DNA of 64,000 nt from Bifidobacterium lemurum (lineage in GTDB: Bacteria; Actinomycetota; Actinomycetes; Actinomycetales; Bifidobacteriaceae). This document shows, piece after piece, positions 1-8,222 of the stretch. The DNA is taken from the NCBI RefSeq assembly GCF_014898175.1, contig NZ_CP062948.1, positions 1,798,001 to 1,862,000 of the forward strand, given 5' to 3'. Under the pieces are notes generated by a model that was not told the origin of the DNA, made no database searches, and saw only the letters and a program-made list of their open reading frames with translations. The translations under genes and the position numbers were made by a program. Numbering within the stretch: position 1 is the stretch's first letter; every line of letters begins with the position of its first letter.

Positions 1-693
1 ACCGACACCGCCAACAAGCGCAAGTTCGTGGCCGTCGACCCGCACGACATCCCGATCGTCGCGTTCGTGGACCCCGACCTGACCGACTCCATGCCGCGCG
101 GCCTGAAGGTCGCCACCGGCCTGGACGCCCTGACCCACGCCATCGAGGGCTACATCACCCCGGGCGCGTGGAGCCTGTCCGACTGCCTGAGCATGCAGAC
201 CATCCGCATGATCGCCCAGAACCTCGCCAAGAGCGCGGACGGCGACGTGCCCGCCGGCGAGCAGATGGCCTACGCCAGCTACATCACCGGCATGGCCTAC
301 TCCAACGTCGGCCTGGGACTCGTGCACGGCATGGCCCACCCGCTCGGCGGCCGCCTGAACGTGGCCCACGGCGTGGCCAACGGCATCCTGCTCGCCCCGG
401 TCATGGACTACAACAAGGACCACACCGGCGAGAAGTACCGCGACATCGCCGACGCGTTCGGCGTGGCCGGCGCGTACGACATGCCGCTCGAGGACGCCCG
501 CAAGGCCGCCGTCGACGCGGTGCGCGAGCTGACCGTCAAACTCGGCAACCCGACCACCATCAGCGAGGTCGGCGCCACCGAGGACGACCTCGCCGGCCTC
601 GCCCACGACGCGTTCAACGACGTGTGCACCCCGGGCAACCCCCGCCAGGCCACCGAGGAGGACATCCTCGCCATCTACACCAGCCTCATGTAA
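1..693 (+). CDS. Iron-containing alcohol dehydrogenase, lactaldehyde reductase type (3' part)
   Basis: The reading frame is open from base 1, so the window holds only the C-terminal 230 or so residues of a protein that is usually about 380 residues. The group III Fe-ADH signature is clear: HAIEGY, then HGMAHPLGGRLNVAHGVANG followed by LLAPVMDYN, which carries the metal-ligand histidines. Such enzymes reduce aldehydes such as lactaldehyde to alcohols with NAD(P)H in the cytoplasm. The fragment resembles FucO-type lactaldehyde/1,2-propanediol oxidoreductases, but substrate cannot be settled from the C-terminal half, so no symbol is given. The gene ends just before a repeat-rich, gene-free stretch with its own terminator. 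Confidence 0.85.
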   Translation, partial: TDTANKRKFVAVDPHDIPIVAFVDPDLTDSMPRGLKVATGLDALTHAIEGYITPGAWSLSDCLSMQTIRMIAQNLAKSADGDVPAGEQMAYASYITGMAYSNVGLGLVHGMAHPLGGRLNVAHGVANGILLAPVMDYNKDHTGEKYRDIADAFGVAGAYDMPLEDARKAAVDAVRELTVKLGNPTTISEVGATEDDLAGLAHDAFNDVCTPGNPRQATEEDILAIYTSLM

Positions 694-708
694 AACCCTC
701 GCATCGCC

Positions 709-786
709 ATCCCGAGCGAAGCGAACGAAGCGAACGCAGTCGAGGGATCCCTCGGCTGCGGCCTGACGGCCTCCGCTCGGGATGAC
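709..786. repeat. Dispersed 'GTCATCCCGAGC' palindromic repeat, copy 1
   Basis: Arms ATCCCGAGC (709-717) and GCTCGGGAT (775-783) flank a purine-rich middle with GAAGCGAACGAAGCGAACG and CGAGGGATCCCTCGG. The same vocabulary recurs at 11223-11449, 24843-24920 and 30870-30908, so it belongs to a dispersed repeat family and is not a gene. Confidence 0.7.
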
Positions 787-794
787 GAAGAAGG

Positions 795-828
795 AAAGCC
801 GCGACGGACACATCCGCCGCGGCTTTTG
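795..828 (+). terminator. Rho-independent terminator after the alcohol dehydrogenase
   Basis: Stem AAAGCCGCG (795-803) pairs with CGCGGCTTT (818-826) and is followed by a short T run. It lies about 100 bases after the stop codon. Confidence 0.65.
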
Positions 829-907
829 CATAGGAGGACCGCATGAACGCCGGAAGCGCCCACCGGTCCGGCATTTCCCCGACGCGACGGCGCGCGGCAC
901 GCGCGAC

Positions 908-1039
908 GAGTTGGCACCTGACGCCTCCAGTTGGCACCCGGGCATCGCGACCCCGAACAGCAAATGGCGGAATGACGTCACGACACACACGAAGACGATG
1001 GACACGGGTGCCAACTAGAGCCATCAAGTGCCAACTCGT
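908..1039. repeat. Long inverted repeat, AGTTGGCAC family, copy 1
   Basis: Two direct copies of AGTTGGCAC (near 909 and 929) form the left arm and two inverted copies GTGCCAACT (near 1008 and 1028) form the right arm. The arms are about 34 nt with roughly four mismatches. A second member with perfect arms sits at 50424-50565, so this is a mobile or recurrent element. Confidence 0.75.
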
Positions 1040-1330
1040 TGGCAAGGGCTTCAGACGACAGGTGCCATCGTGTCGCAGTGGGGTGTGGCAAGCCATCGAT
1101 TTCCTCTCTCAGCTGTTCGGCAACATCTGCCATCGTGTCCGATTGGTCGCGTGGCGATCCATAGTTTGAAGAAAAGGGCAACATTGCGAGCCTGACGGGC
1201 GATTATCCGCACATGACGATTACGATGGTTCACGGTAAAAACGTAAAAAACGAATGACCGGTGTGGATTCGTTCGCTTGGCGGCCGTGTTCGTCGCCGGA
1301 CGAACCTGAGCGAAGGATAGGCGGGCTGAT

Positions 1331-2716
1331 ATGCCGAAGATGTTTGGAACCGATGGCGTGCGCGGACTGGCGAATCGCGATCTGACGGCGCAGTTGGCGC
1401 TGGATCTGGGCGACGCGGCGGTGCGAGTGCTGGGCGATTCGGGCACGAAGGACGACCAGCCCGAAGGCCGCCGTCGCGCGTTGGTCGGCCGCGACACCCG
1501 CGTCTCCGGCGACTTTCTGGCCGCCGCCCTGTCCGCCGGCATGAGCGCCGGCGGTTTCGACGTGATCGACGCGGGCATCATCCCCACGCCCGGCGTGGCG
1601 TATCTGACCTCCGTGCTGAACGTGGAGATGGGCGCGGTGATCTCCGCCTCCCACAACGCCATGCCGGACAACGGCATCAAGTTCTTCGCGCGCGGCGGTT
1701 TCAAACTGCCCGACAGCAAGGAGGAGCAGATCGAGGCGGTGCTCGGCCAGGATTGGGACCGTCCGACCGGCGCGGGCGTGGGCCGCGTGAGCCATGACAC
1801 CGTGACCGCCACCAACCTGTACATCGACCATCTGGTCTCCACCATCGCCCCGGTGCAGGCCGACAAAAGCCAGCCGACGCCGCTGAAGGGATTGAAGATC
1901 GTCGCCGACTGCGCGAACGGCGCCACCTCGGTGGTCGCCCCCGAAGCGCTGCGCCGCGCGGGCGCCGAAGTGGTGGTGATCAACGCCTCGCCGGACGGCT
2001 ACAACATCAACAAGAACGCCGGATCCACGCATCCCGAGCAGCTGCAGGCCATGGTCAAAGCCTCGGATGCGATGATGGGCGTGGCCTTCGACGGCGACGC
2101 CGACCGTTGCCTCGCGGTGGACGAGGACGGCAATATGGTCAACGGCGACCAGATCATGGGCATTCTCGCCCGCGCCAAGAAGAACGAGGGCACGCTCGCG
2201 CACGACACGCTGGTCATCACCGTGATGAGCAACCTCGGCCTCAAACTCGCGCTGAAGGACATGGGCATCAAGACGGTGGAGACCGGCGTGGGCGATCGTT
2301 ACGTGCTGGAGGAGATGCTGCGCGGCGGCTACACGCTCGGCGGCGAACAGTCCGGCCATGTGATCAACCGCGAGTTCGCCACCACCGGCGACGGCACGCT
2401 GACCGCGCTGATGCTGTGCAACGAGGTGATGAGGTCGGGCAAGAGCCTGAAAGCCCTCGCCGCCGACTTCCCCCAGCTGCCGCAGACGCTGGTGAATGTG
2501 CCGAATGTCGACAAGGCCGCCGCGGACACGAACGCCGCCGTGCAGGCCGCGGTCGCGCGCGAGGAGGAGCTGTTGGGCGGCACCGGACGCGTGCTGCTGC
2601 GCCCCTCCGGCACCGAGCCGTTGGTGCGCGTGATGGCCGAGGCCGCCACGCAGGAGATGGCCGACGAGGTGTGCGCCCGCCTGGCGCAGGTGGTCGCCGA
2701 CGAACTCGCGCTGTAA
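1331..2716 (+). CDS. glmM: Phosphoglucosamine mutase
   Basis: Converts glucosamine-6-phosphate to glucosamine-1-phosphate for UDP-GlcNAc and peptidoglycan synthesis. At 461 residues it has the normal length of the family. Visible landmarks are the N-terminal FGTDGVRG, the phosphoserine loop ISASHN with the catalytic serine near residue 107, the metal loop DGDADR around residue 255, the sugar-binding GGEQSGH and the C-terminal phosphate-binding RPSGTEPLVRVM. The GlmM-type SASHN loop separates it from phosphoglucomutases. An AAGGA box lies upstream of ATG 1331. glmS, which makes its substrate, is 10 kb downstream. The next gene, def, has its own leader. Confidence 0.96.
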   Translation: MPKMFGTDGVRGLANRDLTAQLALDLGDAAVRVLGDSGTKDDQPEGRRRALVGRDTRVSGDFLAAALSAGMSAGGFDVIDAGIIPTPGVAYLTSVLNVEMGAVISASHNAMPDNGIKFFARGGFKLPDSKEEQIEAVLGQDWDRPTGAGVGRVSHDTVTATNLYIDHLVSTIAPVQADKSQPTPLKGLKIVADCANGATSVVAPEALRRAGAEVVVINASPDGYNINKNAGSTHPEQLQAMVKASDAMMGVAFDGDADRCLAVDEDGNMVNGDQIMGILARAKKNEGTLAHDTLVITVMSNLGLKLALKDMGIKTVETGVGDRYVLEEMLRGGYTLGGEQSGHVINREFATTGDGTLTALMLCNEVMRSGKSLKALAADFPQLPQTLVNVPNVDKAAADTNAAVQAAVAREEELLGGTGRVLLRPSGTEPLVRVMAEAATQEMADEVCARLAQVVADELAL

Positions 2717-2822
2717 TCAGGCGAGCGGCATCCGCTTCGCAAGCCGTTTGGCGATCCGTCGCGCATATGCTGCACAATAAGTTTGTTTGTACGGATGTAG
2801 TCAAGGATATAAAGGACTCCAC

Positions 2823-3479
2823 ATGTTTGGCAGGAACAGCAAAGTCGACCTCGCGCTCAACCGCGATGTGGAGAAGCTCATCGCGACCGGCGGCAAGGAC
2901 CGGATCCTCCCCATCGTGCAGGCGGGGGAGCCGGTGCTCCGCCAAGTCACCGTGCCGTATGCGGGCCAGCTGAGCAAGCATACGCTGTCCAAACTCATCG
3001 AAACGATGCGCTCCACCATGATCGAGGCGCCGGGAGTGGGTCTGGCCGCCACGCAGATCGGTCTGGGATTGTCCATCGCCGTGCTCGAGGACCATATGCG
3101 CGAGGAGGACGAGGGCGATTCGCGCGAGATGGCGGAGCTTCCGTTCCGCGTGATCATCAACCCGAGCTACGAGCCGGTCGGAGAGCAGACCACCAGCTTC
3201 TACGAGGGGTGCCTGAGCTTCGACGGCTATCAGGCCGTGCGTAGGCGTTGGCTCGACATCATCGCGGAGTGGGATGACGAGAATGGGGAGCGCCACAAGG
3301 AGCGGATGCACGGATGGCCGGCGCGCATCTTCCAGCATGAGACCGACCATCTAAGCGGCGAGCTTTACATCGACAAGGCGGAGATCCGCTCCCTCACCAC
3401 CTACGAGAACCTCGAGGACTTCTGGTGCGACGATCCCGTCCCCACCCTGGCGGCCTCGGAACTCGGCTTCGACCTGTGA
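2823..3479 (+). CDS. def: Peptide deformylase
   Basis: Removes the formyl group from the initiator methionine of new proteins. All three metal-site motifs are present: GVGLAATQIG (about residues 71-80), EGCLSF with Cys130, and HETDH with His172, Glu173 and His176. I chose ATG 2823 (218 residues) over the upstream in-frame ATG 2787 because AAAGGA lies just before 2823 and the upstream extension resembles no deformylase. The protein has an actinobacterial N-terminal extension before the deformylase core. It is followed by a strong hairpin at 3505. Confidence 0.93.
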   Translation: MFGRNSKVDLALNRDVEKLIATGGKDRILPIVQAGEPVLRQVTVPYAGQLSKHTLSKLIETMRSTMIEAPGVGLAATQIGLGLSIAVLEDHMREEDEGDSREMAELPFRVIINPSYEPVGEQTTSFYEGCLSFDGYQAVRRRWLDIIAEWDDENGERHKERMHGWPARIFQHETDHLSGELYIDKAEIRSLTTYENLEDFWCDDPVPTLAASELGFDL

Positions 3480-3504
3480 CCGACGCCGAACCGCGGTGAA
3501 CCGC

Positions 3505-3560
3505 AACGTCGTCGATTTCGCACTTGAACGGAGGGTGTGCGAAATCGACGACGTTTTCTT
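3505..3560 (+). terminator. Long perfect hairpin after def, likely terminator
   Basis: A perfect 19-bp stem (3505-3523 with 3537-3555) closes a 13-nt loop and runs into TTCTT. It works structurally as a Rho-independent terminator but is longer than usual, and it is duplicated in inverted orientation immediately downstream. Confidence 0.6.
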
Positions 3561-3567
3561 ATCCGGA

Positions 3568-3617
3568 AACGTCGTGTTCTTCGCACACGCTCCGTTCAAG
3601 TGCGAAGGGCACGACGT
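3568..3617. repeat. Second hairpin, inverted duplicate of the 3505 hairpin
   Basis: Arms 3569-3586 and 3600-3617 pair at 16 of 18 positions. The loop contains CTCCGTTCAA, the reverse complement of TTGAACGGAG in the first loop. The unit is therefore the first hairpin flipped, with some divergence in the stem. Confidence 0.7.
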
Positions 3618-3623
3618 CTGAGC

Positions 3624-3709
3624 GATGCGCTCCTGCGTCCGGGCCTGTGGCTCGGTCGTCGACATAGACGGGGTGACGAAGAGATGCGCTTCTGCGTCCG
3701 GGCCGGTGG
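3624..3709 (+). repeat. Two direct repeats of a 25-27 nt motif before the exonuclease gene
   Basis: GATGCGCTCCTGCGTCCGGG at 3624 recurs as GATGCGCTTCTGCGTCCGGG at 3683, 59 nt later. The second copy runs almost to the start codon of the next gene. Confidence 0.5.
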
Positions 3710-3724
3710 GCTACGATGTTGCGC

Positions 3725-5410
3725 ATGACACAGACAGCGGGCGGGCGGCGGAACCAAGCGGTATCGGAATGGCTGGAGCAGGCCAAGGAGGATACCGACC
3801 AGTGGGAACTGGTCTGCCCCAAGGATGCCGACGGACAGCCGATCGACTGGCGATGGGTGCGCTCGCTTGATCTGGCCGGCGGCATCGGCGTGGGATTGGC
3901 CGCTGTGGACAACCCGCAGCAGAACGTCCATGCCCTGCTGAAGCGCGATTACGCGGTGCGCGACCGTGTGGAGGCGATTCTCGCGCAGACGAGCACCGCG
4001 TTCATGACCGACTTCGACCGGCTGGTCGCCTCCTACCGGTTGCCACGCGCGCTCGCCTACGCGAACCGCCGCCTGAACGACGAGATCAATCTGCTGCTCG
4101 ACCGCGGTGTGGCCGATGGGTTGTGGCAGGTGAGTTACGAGCGGCAGGGCCGCGTCACCGTGCCGGTGCTGACGGCGCCGGCCAAAGTCGGAGATGCGCC
4201 CGACACGACCGATGCCGGAGGAGCCGTCAATGGGGAATGTTCCGATCCTGCCGGCATGAACCTCACCCTCGATGTTGGAGAATCCGCTAATGGGGAAGGC
4301 TCCGTGGGCGACGGCATGAACTCCACCTTCGTCGACGGAGGGGCCGCCAAAGGGGAAGACTCCGTCGGTTTGGAGGAGATTCAGGACCGCACCGCGCGGA
4401 TTCTCAACGCGCGCGCCGAACGCCGCAAGGCGCAGCGGATCCAACGCGAGTCCGGCGCGGCAGGCATGGCTCGGGCCAATCTTTCCGGTGTGGCGTCGCC
4501 GGGTGGCGCGTCCACATTCTCGCCTTTGTCCGGGAACGCATCCTCGCCTTTGCCAGGGAAATCACCTTCGCTGTTGCTTGAGAATGCATCCTCGGGCACG
4601 GACGCCGCCGCGGCGTCATCGCGGTCCGCGCCGACGGGCGGTTCCTCGCCCGCCGCCAAGCAGGGCGACTGGCGCGACGTCTACCTGCCCGGCCGTGACG
4701 TGGACACGGTGATGGGCATCGACATCGAAACCACCGGCACCGATCCGGCGCGCGTGTACATCATCGACGTCGGCTTCGAATTCATGAACATGGCCTCGCC
4801 TCGGCCCGCCGACGCCCCGTCCGGGTACGTCTACGAACAGCCGTATTACGATGCCGGCGACGCCTACGGGCAGGCGCGGCTGAGTTTCGGCGTGACGCCG
4901 GCCAACGCGAGGCACGGCAACGGGCTGATCCGCGATCTGACCGGCATCGACGTGCGCGAACGCGGCTCGGGGGAGTACCGGCTGTTCGACGAATGGCCCG
5001 AAGCGCAGACCGGCCTGCTCGCCCGTCTGACCCAGCAGCCGTATGTGGCGCACAACGCCACCTTCGAGCACGGCTTCTTCATGCTCAACGTGGCCGGCTA
5101 TGCGGAGGCATACCGCGCCGGACGCGTCACCATCATCGACACGCTGCCGATGAGCCGGCAGTGGGACCCCGGTTCCGCCCCCGACGAGAATCATCCATAC
5201 GGCGACAACACGTTGGAGGCCTACGCCAAACGCCAAGGGGCGCTCGACCCCGCGCATGCAGAGCGGCATCTGGGATTGGAGGACGCGCATATTATGCTCG
5301 TGGCGATGAAACGGCACCTGACGACGCTGCGGCGCGAAGGAGCGGGGCCGTGGGGCGCTTCGGGACGTTCCGGCGTCGGCGGCAAAGCCTGCGGGCGTCG
5401 TCGCTGGTAG
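3725..5410 (+). CDS. DEDDh-type 3'-5' exonuclease domain protein
   Basis: The C-terminal third carries an exonuclease of the DnaQ/RNase T class: GIDIETTGTDP (Exo I with D and E), HNATFEHGFFMLN (Exo II) and HLGLEDAHIM (the Exo III histidine and aspartate). The N-terminal part (1-200) is a helical region of unknown role. A Gly/Ser/Ala-rich, low-complexity linker of about 120 residues joins the two. Such proteins are often labelled DNA polymerase III epsilon-like, but this one is too long and too linker-rich to be a dedicated proofreading subunit. ATG 3725 and ATG 3716 are both possible starts. A very small membrane protein gene follows 33 bases later. Confidence 0.75.
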   Translation: MTQTAGGRRNQAVSEWLEQAKEDTDQWELVCPKDADGQPIDWRWVRSLDLAGGIGVGLAAVDNPQQNVHALLKRDYAVRDRVEAILAQTSTAFMTDFDRLVASYRLPRALAYANRRLNDEINLLLDRGVADGLWQVSYERQGRVTVPVLTAPAKVGDAPDTTDAGGAVNGECSDPAGMNLTLDVGESANGEGSVGDGMNSTFVDGGAAKGEDSVGLEEIQDRTARILNARAERRKAQRIQRESGAAGMARANLSGVASPGGASTFSPLSGNASSPLPGKSPSLLLENASSGTDAAAASSRSAPTGGSSPAAKQGDWRDVYLPGRDVDTVMGIDIETTGTDPARVYIIDVGFEFMNMASPRPADAPSGYVYEQPYYDAGDAYGQARLSFGVTPANARHGNGLIRDLTGIDVRERGSGEYRLFDEWPEAQTGLLARLTQQPYVAHNATFEHGFFMLNVAGYAEAYRAGRVTIIDTLPMSRQWDPGSAPDENHPYGDNTLEAYAKRQGALDPAHAERHLGLEDAHIMLVAMKRHLTTLRREGAGPWGASGRSGVGGKACGRRRW

Positions 5411-5443
5411 CGATGGGGCGGGGGTGCGGTTACACTGGAGCCC

Positions 5444-5575
5444 GTGAGTGAATACCGGATCCAGCGAGAGCAGCGTGACAAGCGCCGCCGCGCCATCGTG
5501 CGCGCGGTGTGCATCGTCATCGCCGCGGCCATGCTGGTGTCTTTGGTGGTTCCGGCGATCTACGCGAGCCTTTGA
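5444..5575 (+). CDS. Small single-pass membrane protein, 43 residues
   Basis: A GTG-started frame encodes a very basic N-terminus (EYRIQREQRDKRRRAIVR) followed by one hydrophobic segment, VCIVIAAAMLVSLVVPAIYA, and a two-residue tail. The layout fits an inward-basic, single transmembrane protein. It sits between the exonuclease and prfB. No function is recognised. Support is the clean charge and hydrophobicity pattern and the placement; the start codon and expression are inferred. It could be a chance frame, but membrane-anchor patterns of this kind are uncommon by chance. Confidence 0.55.
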   Translation: MSEYRIQREQRDKRRRAIVRAVCIVIAAAMLVSLVVPAIYASL

Positions 5576-5751
5576 CGTCTCGCGCGCCCCTCGCGTATTC
5601 CGCGGGGCGTCTCCGCCGAAAGCCGCACTGCAGGTTCGCAGCCGTGCCGGCCAAGGAGTACGGAACGTTCCCTGAAGAGGAATATGTGTGGAATCCGAGA
5701 TGGACGACGTAATCCCAGCTTTTCATAAGTGACATAGGTAAGGTTAGAACG

Positions 5752-6870
5752 ATGGCAGAATTTGATTTTTCCCAAGCGGTCGCCGACGCGCGCGCCAAGT
5801 ACGAATCCATCGCCAAGGCGTTGGATATGGACCGGCTGATGGCCGAGATCAAGGATCTCGAGGCGCAGGCCGCCGCCCCCGGACTGTGGGACAACCCCGA
5901 AAACGCGCAGAAGGTGACCAGCAAGCTTTCCGCCGCCGAATCGCAGCTCAAGCGGCTCAATTCGGCCGTGCAGCGTATCGACGATGTGGAGACGCTGGTC
6001 GAGCTCGGCCGTGAGGAATCCGACGCCGACACGCTCGCCGAGGCGCAGGAGGAGATCGGCCGCATCCAGGCGGATCTCGACTCCATGGAGATCCAGACGC
6101 TGCTCGACGGCGAATACGACGAGCGTTCCGCGGTGGTGACCATCCGCTCCGGCGCCGGTGGCGTGGACGCCGCCGACTTCGCGCAGATGCTGCTGCGCAT
6201 GTACCTGCGCTGGTGCGAGCGCAACGGCTTCAAAGCCAAGGTGATGGACACCTCGTACGCCGAGGAGGCGGGCATCAAGTCCGCCACCTTCCAAGTGGAC
6301 GCGCCCTACGCCTACGGCCGTATGAGCGTGGAGGGCGGCACCCACCGTCTGGTGCGCATCTCGCCCTTCGACAACCAGGGCCGCCGCCAGACCAGCTTCG
6401 CCGCCGTCGAAGTGGTGCCGCTCGTCGAGGCGACCGACCATATCGAAATCCCCGACACCGAAATCCGCGTGGACACCTACTGCGCCTCCGGCCCCGGCGG
6501 CCAGGGCGTGAACACGACCTACTCGGCCGTGCGCATCACCCACCTGCCCACCGGCATCGTCGTGACCATGCAGGACGAGCGTTCGCAGATCCAGAACCGC
6601 GCCGCCGCCATGGCCGTGCTGCAGTCGCGACTGCTGGTGCTGCGCCATGAGGAGGAGGCGAAGAAGAAGAAGGAGCTCGCCGGCGACATCAAGGCCAGTT
6701 GGGGCGACCAGATGCGCTCCTACGTGCTGCACCCCTACCAGATGGTCAAGGATCTGCGCACCGGCTACGAAACCAGCCAGACCCAGGCCGTGTTCGACGG
6801 CGACATCGACGCGTTCATCGAAGCGGGCATCCGCTGGCGTCATGAACAGCGACGGGCCGCCGAGGACTAA
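5752..6870 (+). CDS. prfB: Peptide chain release factor 2
   Basis: Recognises UGA and UAA stop codons and triggers peptide release on the ribosome. The 372-residue frame shows the codon-reading motif SPF (in [14 protein letters not shown]) and the peptidyl-transferase motif GGQ at residues 249-251. SPF, as opposed to PxT, marks RF2. The frame is uninterrupted: the in-frame UGA and programmed +1 frameshift of many prfB genes are absent near codon 25. It heads a conserved block with ftsE, ftsX, a CHAP hydrolase and smpB. Confidence 0.96.
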   Translation: MAEFDFSQAVADARAKYESIAKALDMDRLMAEIKDLEAQAAAPGLWDNPENAQKVTSKLSAAESQLKRLNSAVQRIDDVETLVELGREESDADTLAEAQEEIGRIQADLDSMEIQTLLDGEYDERSAVVTIRSGAGGVDAADFAQMLLRMYLRWCERNGFKAKVMDTSYAEEAGIKSATFQVDAPYAYGRMSVEGGTHRLVRISPFDNQGRRQTSFAAVEVVPLVEATDHIEIPDTEIRVDTYCASGPGGQGVNTTYSAVRITHLPTGIVVTMQDERSQIQNRAAAMAVLQSRLLVLRHEEEAKKKKELAGDIKASWGDQMRSYVLHPYQMVKDLRTGYETSQTQAVFDGDIDAFIEAGIRWRHEQRRAAED

Positions 6871-6920
6871 ACCGGCAGACATGCGCGCGGGCTTCCGAAG
6901 AGCCCGCAGAAGGAGGCATC

Positions 6921-8222
6921 ATGGCACTCATCTCGTTGAGCCAGGTGAGCAAGATCTATCCGAGGGGCACGCGTCCAGCGCTCGATACCGTTGATTTGAA
7001 CATCGAGCGCGGGGACTTCGTGTTCCTGGTCGGTGCCTCCGGCTCCGGCAAAACCACGCTGCTGAGCCTGCTGTTGCGCGAGGAGGAGGCCACCGACGGC
7101 GAGATCCGCGTGGCGGGCAATGACCTGCGCCGCATCTCCGACCGTCAGGTGCCGCAGTACCGCCGCTCCATCGGCTTCGTGTTCCAGGACTACAAGCTGC
7201 TCAACAACAAAACCGTGTGGCAGAACGTGGCGTTCGCGCTGGAGGTGCTCGGCACCCGCCGCTCCGCCATCAAGTCGCTGGTGCCCAAGGTGCTGGCCAC
7301 GGTGGGACTGACCGGCAAGGAGAGGAACTATCCGCACGAGCTGTCCGGCGGCGAGCAGCAGCGCGTGGCGATCGCCCGCGCGTATGTGAACCATCCGCAG
7401 ATTCTGCTGGCCGACGAGCCCACCGGCAATCTCGACCCGACCACCTCGCTGGGCATCATGGAGGTGCTGGACGCGATCAACCGCACCGGAACCACCATCG
7501 TGATGGCCACGCATAACGAGGAGATCGTCAATTCGATGCGCAAACGCGTGGTGGAGCTGCACAACGGCAAAATCGTGCGCGACGAGGCCCATGGCTCGTA
7601 TGATTCCGCGCTGTACTTCCCCGATTCCCAAGTGGAGGCCAACGCCGTCAAGGTGATGGAATCCGAGCGGTCCGAGGCGATCGAGGCCGCGCCTGCGGGC
7701 GGAATCGCCGAAAACGTCGAAGGCGATGCGGCTGCGGCGGTCTCGCAGCCGGATTACGAGCGCGACGAGGGCATCGCCCGTCTGGCCAACTCCATGCATT
7801 CGGGCCGCACCGGACGTTACGGCGAGGCGTTCGCGCCGCTGGAGGACACGCTGACCTGGGGCAAGGGATTGAAACTCGACGAGTATCAGCGCGCGCAGGA
7901 GAGCGGTTCCGGATTCGCGCCGTCCGTCGAAACGACCACGACCGAGGGGACCGGTCTGTCGGTGCCTGACGTGGCCGTGCCTGAGATGACCGCCTCTGAG
8001 CCACCTGCGTTGGCTGAGCCGGTTGAATCGGTTGAATCGGCCGGGGTGTCGGACCCGGACGAGACGGATGCGTCGACCGCCCAGCAGTCGGCATCGGCCG
8101 AGCCGGTCGGTCCGGCCGCGCCGCCCGCCTCCGCCGCGGTTCCCCTTCCTCCCGCGCCGCCGGCCCCGCCGATGCCGCCGGCCGCCGCCCGTAGCGCCCA
8201 GAACGAGGAGCAGCAGTCATGA
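6921..8222 (+). CDS. ftsE: Cell division ATP-binding protein FtsE with long C-terminal tail
   Basis: ABC ATPase that works with FtsX at the division site to activate peptidoglycan hydrolases. Walker A GASGSGKTT, signature [14 protein letters not shown] and Walker B ILLADEPTGNLD are intact within the first 230 residues, the normal full length of FtsE. The remaining 200 residues are an added acidic and then Ala/Pro/Ser-rich tail ending in a proline-rich run. An AAGGAGG box precedes ATG 6921. The stop codon overlaps the ftsX start (8219-8222), indicating translational coupling. Confidence 0.94.
   Translation: MALISLSQVSKIYPRGTRPALDTVDLNIERGDFVFLVGASGSGKTTLLSLLLREEEATDGEIRVAGNDLRRISDRQVPQYRRSIGFVFQDYKLLNNKTVWQNVAFALEVLGTRRSAIKSLVPKVLATVGLTGKERNYPHELSGGEQQRVAIARAYVNHPQILLADEPTGNLDPTTSLGIMEVLDAINRTGTTIVMATHNEEIVNSMRKRVVELHNGKIVRDEAHGSYDSALYFPDSQVEANAVKVMESERSEAIEAAPAGGIAENVEGDAAAAVSQPDYERDEGIARLANSMHSGRTGRYGEAFAPLEDTLTWGKGLKLDEYQRAQESGSGFAPSVETTTTEGTGLSVPDVAVPEMTASEPPALAEPVESVESAGVSDPDETDASTAQQSASAEPVGPAAPPASAAVPLPPAPPAPPMPPAAARSAQNEEQQS

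Larger units (their letters stand above)
694..1330. other. Gene-free intergenic stretch made of repeats
   Basis: This 637-bp gap holds no convincing gene. In order it contains an imperfect dispersed palindrome (709-786), a terminator (795-828), a long inverted repeat built from AGTTGGCAC motifs (908-1039), and a stretch to 1200 where TGCCATCGTGTC occurs twice. The glmM promoter and leader probably lie in the last 150 bases, but no strong -35/-10 pair stands out. Short frames across the gap read through the palindromes and look non-coding. Confidence 0.6.

Noticed and set aside
843..1169. 108-codon frame before glmM
   Set aside because: It reads through the inverted repeat, has no ribosome-binding site and shows no protein-like pattern.
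5752..5850. Programmed frameshift in prfB
   Set aside because: The frame is continuous and no in-frame TGA is present near codon 25.
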